The notes below the pieces were generated by a model. It had not been told where the DNA came from, made no database searches, and saw only the letters and a program-made list of their open reading frames with translations. Positions 13,711 through 21,519 of a stretch of 21,519 nucleotides of DNA are shown piece after piece (within the stretch, counting starts at the first letter, position 1; each line of letters begins with the position of its first letter). Both the position numbers and the translations under genes were made by a program. Origin of the DNA: Anaerolineales bacterium (GTDB taxonomy: Bacteria > Chloroflexota > Anaerolineae > Anaerolineales > Villigracilaceae); assembly GCA_016928525.1 (NCBI GenBank), contig JAFGKO010000237.1, positions 1-21,519 of the forward strand. Reading direction: 5' to 3'.

Positions 13711-16353
13711 TTATTCTATCCAGCCCTTTACTTTTGCATTCATCACCGCCTGAGTGCGATTTGCCACCCCCAGCTTGTCCAAAATGTTCGCCACATGTTT
13801 CTTGACTGTGTTCAGCGACAACACCAATGCGTCGGCGATTTCCTGGTTGCTCTTGCCGTCCGCCAGCAGGTGCAAGACGTCCAGTTCGCGGCGGGTAAGG
13901 GAAATCAAATCTTTAGCGGAAGCAGGTCTGGATATGGAAAGGTGCGCAATCTCTGTTTCGCGGCGTATCACGTCCAGTAGTTCGTTCAAATACGCAGACG
14001 AGACCTCTAATCTGTCGTAACATTGCTCAATCAAGTCCAACAGGGATTTTCCCTCGTCAGCAAAGATACGCACATAACCGCCCTGCGCGCCCATGTTTAA
14101 AGCTTTGCTGAGATTCTCAACAATTTCATCGCATCTTCCAGCATGATGAAATGCGTAACATTGTAAAATCAGGGTCTCGATGTGAGGCGTGACCCGTTCG
14201 CGGCGTTCGATCTCGGGCAGCAATTCGTCGAATTTTGCAAAAACATTTTCCCCGCGCAATACACTTGCGCGCAACATGACCAACTGCGCCATTTCACGAA
14301 TGGTGTAAAACATCCCGGCCAGTTCGCTTTCGCTGTATGTTTTCATCCACTGGGTGGCGCGCGCCAGATCACCCTGAAGCAGGTAAATTCGCACGCGAAA
14401 TATGTTCACAAAGGTGTCGTCGAGAACGGTGCTGGTACGCTCGGCTGTCTGGAGGGCCTGCTCGAGGTAGGCAACGGCGGCTTGCCAGTCCTTGCGTCCG
14501 GCTTCCAACCGCGCCAGCGCCAGGTAACCGTCCATACTGGCCATTGGCTGCCAGATCTGGCAGTAGGCGATGCCCTGCTCCGCATACCGAATGGCTTCAT
14601 CGAAGCGGTTTTGCTCGCGTAATAGCTCAGCATAACTGACGTAAGGCATGCCCAGCAAAACGGTGTGCTGGCCCAGCCTTTCCTGCGCGTAGCGGATGGC
14701 CTGCTGGAAAGCGCGCTCTGCCAGCGCCAACTCCCCACGCACCTGATGAGTCTCGCCCAATTGCGTATATGCCACGATGGTCACCAGGGGATTGTTCAGC
14801 TTGTGGGTCAGTTGGATGGTCTCGGTGAACGCGTCCACAGCCTTGCGCGTTTCCCCCAGCAGGACACCGTTCAGGCCCAGGTTGAAATGCAGGACGCTGT
14901 GCAGGAAGTCATCTCCTTCGGACAACAGGACAAATGCTTCGGATATCTCATCCGTAGCAGCGACCCAGCCCTGGAAAATGCCCGTCAGGATGCGCAGCGC
15001 GCTCGTTTCGCCCCGCAGCCTGTCCCCGTTCTCACCGGCAGGGATCAATGCCTCGGCATGACCGGCGCAGGCTAACGCCTGATCGGCGTCCAACGCGATG
15101 ATGCTGGCCCAACCTTTGGCAAGCATCAAGCGCGGACGCTGCATAACCAACTCGGGGGGCAAATCCGAGAGCCAGTTGAGCAGGGCGGATTGTTCGCCGC
15201 GCTGGAGCAGGTCGATGTATGTCGATTCGATTAAGTCTGCAGCACGCTCGAAATCCCCGGCGTGGGTGGCATAGTGAATGGCATCGTCATAAATCTCATT
15301 CTGTTCGGACCAAAGACTGGCTGTCTGGTAAAGGAACGGGATTTGCTCCGGATAACTGCGGTTCATCTGTTGCCGCAAAAAGTCAGTAAACAGGGCATGA
15401 TAACGGAACCAGGTTCCCGAAGCATCGAGCGGGATCAGGAATAAATTGGAACGCTCTATACAGGTCAGCAACTCGTTGACAGGATAAGATGAATCAAAGA
15501 GAACTTCACAGAGGGGCGCGCTGAAACGGTCGAACAAGGCGGTGCGCATCAAAAAACCCTGCACCTGCGGCGATTCGCGGCGCAAGACTTCCTCGGCCAG
15601 ATAGTCAAAGATATGTGCCTGTCCGGCAGGGATTTGCCAGTCAACGGGCTGGCGGGCAAGTGCAATGGCGGCCAACTGCAAACCGACCGCCCAGCCTTCC
15701 GTGGACTGGTTCAGGCGGACGAGTTCATCCGGCGTAAGATGTATTTCCATCACCTGTTCCAGGAAGGCGCGCACTTCTTCGGGGCTAAAGCGCAGGTCAA
15801 TGGCTGAAATTTCGGTCACCTGGTCGAGCGCACGCAGGCGAGCCAGGTTCAGGTCAGGTGTGGTGCGGCTGGTGATGGAAAGATGAAAATTGGCCGGGCA
15901 GTGTTCGAGCAGAAATTGGATGATTTTGGCAATCCCCGGACTGTCAGCAGCATGGTAATCATCCAGGATAAGGATGAAATCATGGGGGATTTCGGCGAAA
16001 TCATTGATCAGTGAATACAACACACCCTCTTCGGGCAGTGCCTGTCCGCTGTGAAGCAGGGCCAGGGCGGTCCCCCCGGCCTGGGGCGCAATTTGCTGTA
16101 TGGAATGGATAAGGTAACTGAGAAAACGTTCAGGAGCGCGGTCGGCAGCTTCCAATGAAAGCCACGCGACCGGGACCGAAGCACTCTGCGCCCAGGCTGC
16201 CACCAGGGTGGTTTTTCCAAAACCGGCCGGGGCGACGACCAGCGTCAACACACGCTGCGAGCCATCTTCCAGACGTTCCAGCAAACGTGAGCGCTCGATC
16301 CGCTTGGGCCGGGTGGGTGGAATACTGATCTTGGTTCGCAGGAGTTGGAGCAT
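13711..16353 (-). CDS. LuxR-family transcriptional activator, MalT-like (STAND ATPase)
   Basis: A large regulator of 880 aa, normal for the MalT/LAL group. From the N-terminus: LRTKISIPPTRPKRIERSRL, the usual MalT-type lead-in; an NTPase domain with Walker A APAGFGKTT (41-49) and Walker B FILILDDYH (about 125-133); the winged-helix section around EGWAVGLQLAAIAL; a long run of TPR-like helical repeats (about 330-780); and a C-terminal LuxR helix-turn-helix with LTRRELDVLHLLADGKSNQEI then SLNTVKKHV. Members bind an inducer at the repeats, use ATP to assemble and then activate a promoter. The inducer is unknown. The divergent gene at 16461 is the likeliest target by position. No Shine-Dalgarno precedes the ATG; a TATAAT lies eight bases upstream. 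Confidence 0.95.
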   Translation of the reverse strand: MLQLLRTKISIPPTRPKRIERSRLLERLEDGSQRVLTLVVAPAGFGKTTLVAAWAQSASVPVAWLSLEAADRAPERFLSYLIHSIQQIAPQAGGTALALLHSGQALPEEGVLYSLINDFAEIPHDFILILDDYHAADSPGIAKIIQFLLEHCPANFHLSITSRTTPDLNLARLRALDQVTEISAIDLRFSPEEVRAFLEQVMEIHLTPDELVRLNQSTEGWAVGLQLAAIALARQPVDWQIPAGQAHIFDYLAEEVLRRESPQVQGFLMRTALFDRFSAPLCEVLFDSSYPVNELLTCIERSNLFLIPLDASGTWFRYHALFTDFLRQQMNRSYPEQIPFLYQTASLWSEQNEIYDDAIHYATHAGDFERAADLIESTYIDLLQRGEQSALLNWLSDLPPELVMQRPRLMLAKGWASIIALDADQALACAGHAEALIPAGENGDRLRGETSALRILTGIFQGWVAATDEISEAFVLLSEGDDFLHSVLHFNLGLNGVLLGETRKAVDAFTETIQLTHKLNNPLVTIVAYTQLGETHQVRGELALAERAFQQAIRYAQERLGQHTVLLGMPYVSYAELLREQNRFDEAIRYAEQGIAYCQIWQPMASMDGYLALARLEAGRKDWQAAVAYLEQALQTAERTSTVLDDTFVNIFRVRIYLLQGDLARATQWMKTYSESELAGMFYTIREMAQLVMLRASVLRGENVFAKFDELLPEIERRERVTPHIETLILQCYAFHHAGRCDEIVENLSKALNMGAQGGYVRIFADEGKSLLDLIEQCYDRLEVSSAYLNELLDVIRRETEIAHLSISRPASAKDLISLTRRELDVLHLLADGKSNQEIADALVLSLNTVKKHVANILDKLGVANRTQAVMNAKVKGWIE

Positions 16354-16361
16354 ACAGGAAG

Positions 16362-16367
16362 ATTATA
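16362..16367 (-). promoter_or_regulatory. -10 element of the MalT-like regulator, leaderless start
   Basis: On the minus strand TATAAT is followed by eight bases (CTTCCTGT) and the ATG. Transcription should start at or within two bases of the ATG, giving a leaderless mRNA. No good -35 hexamer is seen at 16-18 bases, so an activator may be needed. Confidence 0.6.
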
Positions 16368-16425
16368 CTCTGCGCCTTCTCCATTAGCATCACTGACCAG
16401 GCCTGCTTTATGGTGTGGGGCGTTG

Positions 16426-16453
16426 TTGAAAAGATCCCTTTTGACTTTATAAT
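16426..16453 (+). promoter_or_regulatory. Sigma70-type promoter of the GT-C-like gene, leaderless start
   Basis: TTGAAA (16426-16431), a 16-base spacer and a perfect TATAAT (16448-16453) are followed by seven bases (GTGACCG) and ATG 16461. No Shine-Dalgarno sequence is present. This predicts transcription from the ATG itself. Confidence 0.7.
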
Positions 16454-16460
16454 GTGACCG

Positions 16461-18467
16461 ATGCCGAAACTCCGCTTCCCTGCAAAAACAATCCCGGTTG
16501 CCTTTTTCATCCTGACCATCTTGACCTACGGCCTGATGCTCCCGTGGACTGGGTTCTACTGGGATGACTGGCCGTTCGCGTGGATCGCGAATTTTTTAGG
16601 ATCGTCCGAGTTTATTCCCGCCTTCGAGCCTTTCCGTCCCTTTCTCGGCCCAATCTTTTTCGGGACCACCAGCCTGCTACCGCCGAATCCACTCCTTTGG
16701 CAGTCCCTGGCTTTGTTCCTGCGCTTTGCTCTGGCTTGGGCTATTTGGTGGATGTTTCGAACCATCTGGCCCAAAGCCAAATGGCAAACGCTGACGGCTG
16801 CGCTGTTCTTCCTTGTTTTTCCCGGTTACAGTCAGCACTGGGTGGCTTTTACTCACATAAACCAGGAGTGGATTCCCTTCCTTTTCTATCTTCTTTCTTT
16901 TGGATTTACAGCCAGAGCATTTCGAACACCCGAAAAATCCAGATGGTTCACAGGGCTGGCCCTGCTATTTTTACTCCTTGGAGTTTTTCCGACCGAATAT
17001 TTCGCTACGCAAGAACCCCTTCGATTTCTATTCTTATGGGCGCTCGTTGCAGAAGGGACAGCCGGTTTCTGGCCACGTACTCGTCGCATATTGAAAATCT
17101 GGTGGCCTTATTTACTCATCTGGTCGGGAAATGCCGCCTGGTTAATGTACTACTACAAGTTTGGGGCATATGCCTCTTATGGGGTATCCGTTGCCGGGGG
17201 ACTCTCGCTACCAGATTTTATTCTTGTCATGGCTGACGCACTCTGGAAGGCTGGGATATATAGCTGGGGGCAGGTACTTATACTGGCAGTGCGGTCGCTC
17301 AGTAATCCGTCTACATTATTGACCTTAGGCATGATCGCTGTCGGTTTTGTGGTCGTGGCCTTCTACCTGCGTCAGTTGGACATACCAGGGGACGGGAAAA
17401 GCTCCTATTGGGGCTGGCAGGCCGTGACCTTCGGTCTGATCGGAATCCTGATCGGACGGATCCCCTCCTGGGCGGCGGGTCTGCCATTGACGTTACAGTC
17501 CATCAACGACCGTTTCATGGTCTCGATGATGATCGGCGGCAGCCTGTTCCTGGCCGGTTTGTTGGAACTGTTCTTCGGGAAAGGTCGTATCAAAATATAT
17601 GCTGTAGCGCTGGTGATTGCATTGGGAATCGGTCAGCAATTCTACATCGCTAACGACTTCCGCCGCGATTGGACGCGCCAGCAAGAGATATTCTGGCAGA
17701 TGGCCTGGCGCATGCCCGGGTTGGAGCCGGGCACGGTCATCCTGACCCACGAATTGCCGCTCGGTTACGAAACCGACATGGGCCTGACCGCGCCCTTGAA
17801 CTGGGTCTACGCGCCGGATTATGCTGGCGGAGATTTGTCCTATGCGCTGTTGTACACCCGAACACGGTTGGATGGCGTTTCGTTGCCCGCGCTGGATCCT
17901 GGACAAACCATTTCCTTCGAATATCGGACGGTGGATTTCGAAGGTTCCACCTCACAAGCGGTTACCATTATCGTGCCCCCCAATGCCTGCCTGCGCGTAT
18001 TGGATTCTGTTTACGCGGGCGGAGACACCTATGAACGCCAGCCGCGTTTTCTGCGGGATGCCATCCCACTCTCCGACCCATCCTTGATCATCACAGATGT
18101 CAAATCACCCAACCTGCCCACAGCGCTGTTTGGGCAGGAACCACCGCATACCTGGTGCTACTATTATGCAAAGGCTGAACTGGCCCGCCAGATTGGCGAT
18201 TGGGAAAGGGTCGTAGTTCTGGGGAATGAAGCCCGTGAGCAGGGCTTTGTCCCTGGAGATGCGTTGGAATGGTTACCCTTCATTGAAGCGTACGTCCTCA
18301 CAGGTGATTACCAGATTGCCAGAGAACTATCAATTCTGGCCTATAACGACGATTCACGTCCGCGCAAAGGGCTGTGCCATACGTGGCAACGCATCCGGGC
18401 TGATGGACAAGGACAGGTTGAGCAACTGGCCTCCGAAATATTGGAAAAATTCGAATGCGTACCCTGA
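16461..18467 (+). CDS. Large polytopic membrane protein, GT-C glycosyltransferase-like
   Basis: This 668-aa protein has about ten to eleven membrane helices in its first 400 residues and a soluble C-terminal region of about 260 residues. The first loop reads FYWDDWPF, with D35-D36, at the position of the DD/DE catalytic motif of GT-C lipid-linked-sugar glycosyltransferases. Aromatic-rich loops (FSQHWVAFTHINQEWIPF) and many Trp/Tyr residues also fit that group. The C-terminal region (from about 405, after IANDFRRDWTRQQEIFWQM) includes strand-rich segments and a helical, TPR-like end (ARQIGDWERVVVLGNEAREQ, LTGDYQIARELSILAYND). The substrate is unknown, perhaps an envelope polysaccharide or glycoprotein sugar. 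It is divergent from the MalT-like regulator with a 107-base shared control region. Confidence 0.65.
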   Translation: MPKLRFPAKTIPVAFFILTILTYGLMLPWTGFYWDDWPFAWIANFLGSSEFIPAFEPFRPFLGPIFFGTTSLLPPNPLLWQSLALFLRFALAWAIWWMFRTIWPKAKWQTLTAALFFLVFPGYSQHWVAFTHINQEWIPFLFYLLSFGFTARAFRTPEKSRWFTGLALLFLLLGVFPTEYFATQEPLRFLFLWALVAEGTAGFWPRTRRILKIWWPYLLIWSGNAAWLMYYYKFGAYASYGVSVAGGLSLPDFILVMADALWKAGIYSWGQVLILAVRSLSNPSTLLTLGMIAVGFVVVAFYLRQLDIPGDGKSSYWGWQAVTFGLIGILIGRIPSWAAGLPLTLQSINDRFMVSMMIGGSLFLAGLLELFFGKGRIKIYAVALVIALGIGQQFYIANDFRRDWTRQQEIFWQMAWRMPGLEPGTVILTHELPLGYETDMGLTAPLNWVYAPDYAGGDLSYALLYTRTRLDGVSLPALDPGQTISFEYRTVDFEGSTSQAVTIIVPPNACLRVLDSVYAGGDTYERQPRFLRDAIPLSDPSLIITDVKSPNLPTALFGQEPPHTWCYYYAKAELARQIGDWERVVVLGNEAREQGFVPGDALEWLPFIEAYVLTGDYQIARELSILAYNDDSRPRKGLCHTWQRIRADGQGQVEQLASEILEKFECVP

Positions 18468-18499
18468 TTGGATAGGTCTGATTGACTATCCGCAGCGTC

Positions 18500-18528
18500 T
18501 TGACGCTTTAAACGGGTTGTGCTACCAT
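18500..18528 (+). promoter_or_regulatory. Promoter of the LysM lipoprotein gene, palindrome over the -35
   Basis: TTGACG (18500-18505), a 17-base spacer and TACCAT (18523-18528), preceded by TGC, make an extended -10 promoter. The palindrome GCGTC-tt-GACGC (18495-18506) covers the -35 hexamer and could be an operator. A second short inverted repeat, GGATAG/CTATCC (18470-18475, 18486-18491), lies just upstream. Confidence 0.65.
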
Positions 18529-18568
18529 CGTTCGTACGTGAGTATTGAAAGAACCGAGGAGAAATTTC

Positions 18569-19297
18569 ATGGTGAACCGCAAAAAAAGTGTGATCTTGTT
18601 CAGCCTGCTGGCATTGACCGCGATCACTATCTCAGCATGTACACAGCCCTATTCGAGCGTGCCATTGGAGACACCCGCTGCAGATGCCACCAGCCTGTTT
18701 GTCTCACCGTTCCCCACCTCCGACAACCCGATGGCGATGGTGGAAGAGCTTTCTACCGGTACCGCCCTGGCCGAGACAGCGGTCGCCCTGACAGCCGGTA
18801 CGCCGCTGGCTACAGCCGTGGGCACAGAAATCACACCGGACAGCAATGCAAGCGCCACAGCGACGCTTGAAGGCGACGCTACAGCAACTGCCACCCCGAC
18901 GCTCGGCAATATCACTCCCAGCGCAACACAGCCAGCGCCCACTGTTATTACCAATCGCCCAGGTTCATATACGCTGCAAAAGGGCGAATTCCCCTACTGC
19001 ATCGCGCGCCGCTTTAACATAGATCCGGCTGAATTGTTGAGCCTGAACGGTCTCTCTAGCGGTGATATATACTATCCCAACCTGACCTTGAACATCCCAC
19101 AATCTGGCAAACCATTTCCAGGCACACGCGCGCTGCGCTCACATCCTGACACTTATACTGTAGCAGATGCCAGCCTGACAGTGTATGGCGTCGCCTGCGT
19201 TTACGGGGATGTAGATCCGGCTGCCATAGTCCAGGCAAACAGCGGCCTATCCCTGGCTTCCGCTCTAACGGTTGGCCAAAAAATTAACATTCCGTAG
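18569..19297 (+). CDS. LysM-domain lipoprotein
   Basis: The protein has 242 aa from ATG 18569, with GAGGAG well placed upstream (18556-18561); the TTG eight codons earlier is rejected. A signal peptide (MVNRKKSVILFSLLAL...) ends in the lipobox ISAC (Cys about 24), so the mature protein should be lipid-anchored outside the membrane. A long Ala/Thr/Pro/Ser-rich linker follows (about 30-130; TATATLEGDATATATPT). Two LysM-type modules come next: GSYTLQKGEFPYCIARRFNI...LNGL...LTLNIP (about 133-178) and DTYTVADASLTVYGVACVYG...VGQKINIP (about 195-242). LysM binds N-acetylglucosamine polymers, so attachment to a cell wall or glycan is likely. A strong terminator follows. Confidence 0.9.
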   Translation: MVNRKKSVILFSLLALTAITISACTQPYSSVPLETPAADATSLFVSPFPTSDNPMAMVEELSTGTALAETAVALTAGTPLATAVGTEITPDSNASATATLEGDATATATPTLGNITPSATQPAPTVITNRPGSYTLQKGEFPYCIARRFNIDPAELLSLNGLSSGDIYYPNLTLNIPQSGKPFPGTRALRSHPDTYTVADASLTVYGVACVYGDVDPAAIVQANSGLSLASALTVGQKINIP

Positions 19298-19318
19298 AAA
19301 AAGCAGATGAGAAGTTCA

Positions 19319-19351
19319 GCCCAGGCGAATCTCTCGCCTGGGCTTTTTTTT
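19319..19351 (+). terminator. Strong intrinsic terminator after the LysM gene
   Basis: A perfect 10-bp stem GCCCAGGCGA/TCGCCTGGGC (19319-19328, 19334-19343) with loop ATCTC is followed by eight T. It is a textbook intrinsic terminator and isolates the Nudix gene. Confidence 0.96.
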
Positions 19352-19425
19352 ATAAAAAGGGGGTAAACTCATGTATAAATTGCTTGTAATTGACGCAGAT
19401 CGTTTTTTTTTTACGGGAGATACCA

Positions 19426-19962
19426 ATGCCCTTCGAACTACTAAAATCAGAAGTCCTGATGAAAGGCCGCGCATTTGCCATCCGTCGGGACACTCTGAAA
19501 ACGCCGGATGGCCGGGAAACAAAATTCGAGATCATCGAACATGGCGGCTCAGTGGTTATCATTCCAATAGACAAAAATGGGAATATACTGCTCGTGCGCC
19601 AGTACCGCCACGCCACAGGGCAGGATTTGCTCGAACTGCCTGCTGGAACATTAGATGAGGATGAAGACCCTGAGGTCTGTGCGGCGCGCGAAATCCGCGA
19701 AGAAACCGGCATGCAAGCGGGCACGCTGACCAAACTGGGGGATTTCTACCTGGCGCCCGGTTATTCTACGGAGTTCATGCATGTCTACCTCGCAACCGAC
19801 CTGAGTCACAACCCCCTGGACGCGGATGAGGATGAATTTCTGAGCGTAGAGTCCATCCCGGTAGCGGAGGCAATCCGAATGGCGGAACGAGGCGCAATTC
19901 CGGATGCCAAATCACTGGCAGCGTTTTTCATGGCAAAACCGTCCCTTCAGAAATGGCTCTAA
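19426..19962 (+). CDS. Nudix hydrolase, ADP-ribose pyrophosphatase-like
   Basis: The protein has 178 aa from ATG 19426, behind GGGAGA; the frame back to 19390 has no ribosome binding site and crosses a T10 run. The Nudix box is perfect: G-x5-E-x7-REIREETGM (about 74-96), with the Glu residues that hold the Mg ions. The preceding LLVRQYRHATGQDLLELPAGTL segment and the following Pro-Gly (LAPGYSTEFMHVYLA) are typical of ADP-ribose pyrophosphatases, which split ADP-ribose into AMP and ribose 5-phosphate. Related substrates cannot be excluded. The gene stands alone between two terminators. No convincing promoter was found between 19352 and 19425. Confidence 0.93.
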   Translation: MPFELLKSEVLMKGRAFAIRRDTLKTPDGRETKFEIIEHGGSVVIIPIDKNGNILLVRQYRHATGQDLLELPAGTLDEDEDPEVCAAREIREETGMQAGTLTKLGDFYLAPGYSTEFMHVYLATDLSHNPLDADEDEFLSVESIPVAEAIRMAERGAIPDAKSLAAFFMAKPSLQKWL

Positions 19963-19971
19963 GATCAAAAC

Positions 19972-19997
19972 CCGTCTCACACGAGGCGGTTTTTTTT
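19972..19997 (+). terminator. Intrinsic terminator after the Nudix gene
   Basis: Stem CCGTCTC/GAGGCGG (19972-19978, 19983-19989, one T-G wobble) with loop ACAC is followed by eight T; the AAAA before the stem can pair with the T-run. Confidence 0.9.
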
Positions 19998-20086
19998 GAT
20001 TAATACAAGAATTGTCCGATATATGACAACTCGCAGGGGGATTCAGGCTTTAAATTACTAACAAATTCGCTTCGAGAGGGCTAAAC

Positions 20087-21519
<1,433 letters not shown>

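Noticed and set aside
18842..18910. Ala/Thr-rich coding stretch as a tandem DNA repeat
   Set aside because: Codon use varies and there is no fixed unit; it encodes the low-complexity linker of the LysM lipoprotein.
19352..19425. Promoter for the Nudix gene (TATAAA near 19374, TGTAAT near 19385)
   Set aside because: AT-rich matches to -10 exist, but no -35 hexamer at suitable spacing was convincing.

Overview
The window reads as a chromosomal accessory stretch of a Chloroflexota bacterium, most likely Anaerolineae. This is an inference from a MalT-type LuxR regulator with a STAND ATPase and helical repeats, a LysM lipoprotein with an Ala/Thr/Pro-rich linker, a NifJ-type pyruvate:ferredoxin oxidoreductase, moderate GC, and many single-copy membrane proteins and enzymes of poorly characterised families. 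No rRNA, tRNA, CRISPR array, integrase or transposase was found. No stretch over 300 bases lacks a gene.

Layout. (1) 1-1996: the 3' part of a PAS/HisKA_3 sensor kinase, overlapping by ATGA a NarL-type response regulator. The kinase reading frame is broken at the window edge. (2) 2016-2156: a large imperfect hairpin and the first copy of a dispersed repeat. (3) 2200-8356: nine same-strand, tightly packed genes: a stand-alone receiver domain, a membrane-anchored beta-helix-like protein, two small membrane proteins, a DUF6544-like protein, two SAM methyltransferases, an alpha/beta hydrolase and a CPBP protease. A perfect 15-bp inverted repeat lies inside this run. (4) 8446-11226: a 46-aa membrane peptide, a two-domain GNAT, an acyltransferase-3 protein and an HD hydrolase. 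(5) 11337-13354: a frameshifted acyltransferase-3 fragment, an SRPBCC-like protein, a small membrane protein and an LCMT-family methyltransferase. (6) 13455-13709: a short protein that looks like the head of a larger membrane protein. (7) 13711-16353, minus strand: the MalT-like regulator, divergent from a large GT-C-like membrane protein (16461-18467). (8) 18569-21519: LysM lipoprotein, Nudix hydrolase and the first 449 codons of nifJ.

The most distinctive feature is a repeat of about 50 bp (2111, 8345, 11235, 13356, plus a decayed copy near 9511). It couples a conserved 16-bp box to a GC-rich hairpin and T-run, and it sits at or within a few bases of a stop codon in all but the first copy. 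It divides the left two thirds of the window into transcription units and acts as a portable terminator. After each of the three intact repeats at 8345, 11235 and 13356, the next gene is very short or truncated, which hints that the repeats mark rearrangement points.

The second notable feature is the divergent pair at 16353/16461. Both genes have a perfect TATAAT 7-8 bases before the ATG and no Shine-Dalgarno sequence, so both are predicted to make leaderless mRNAs. The rest of the window uses clear AGGAG-type ribosome binding sites and frequent ATGA overlaps.
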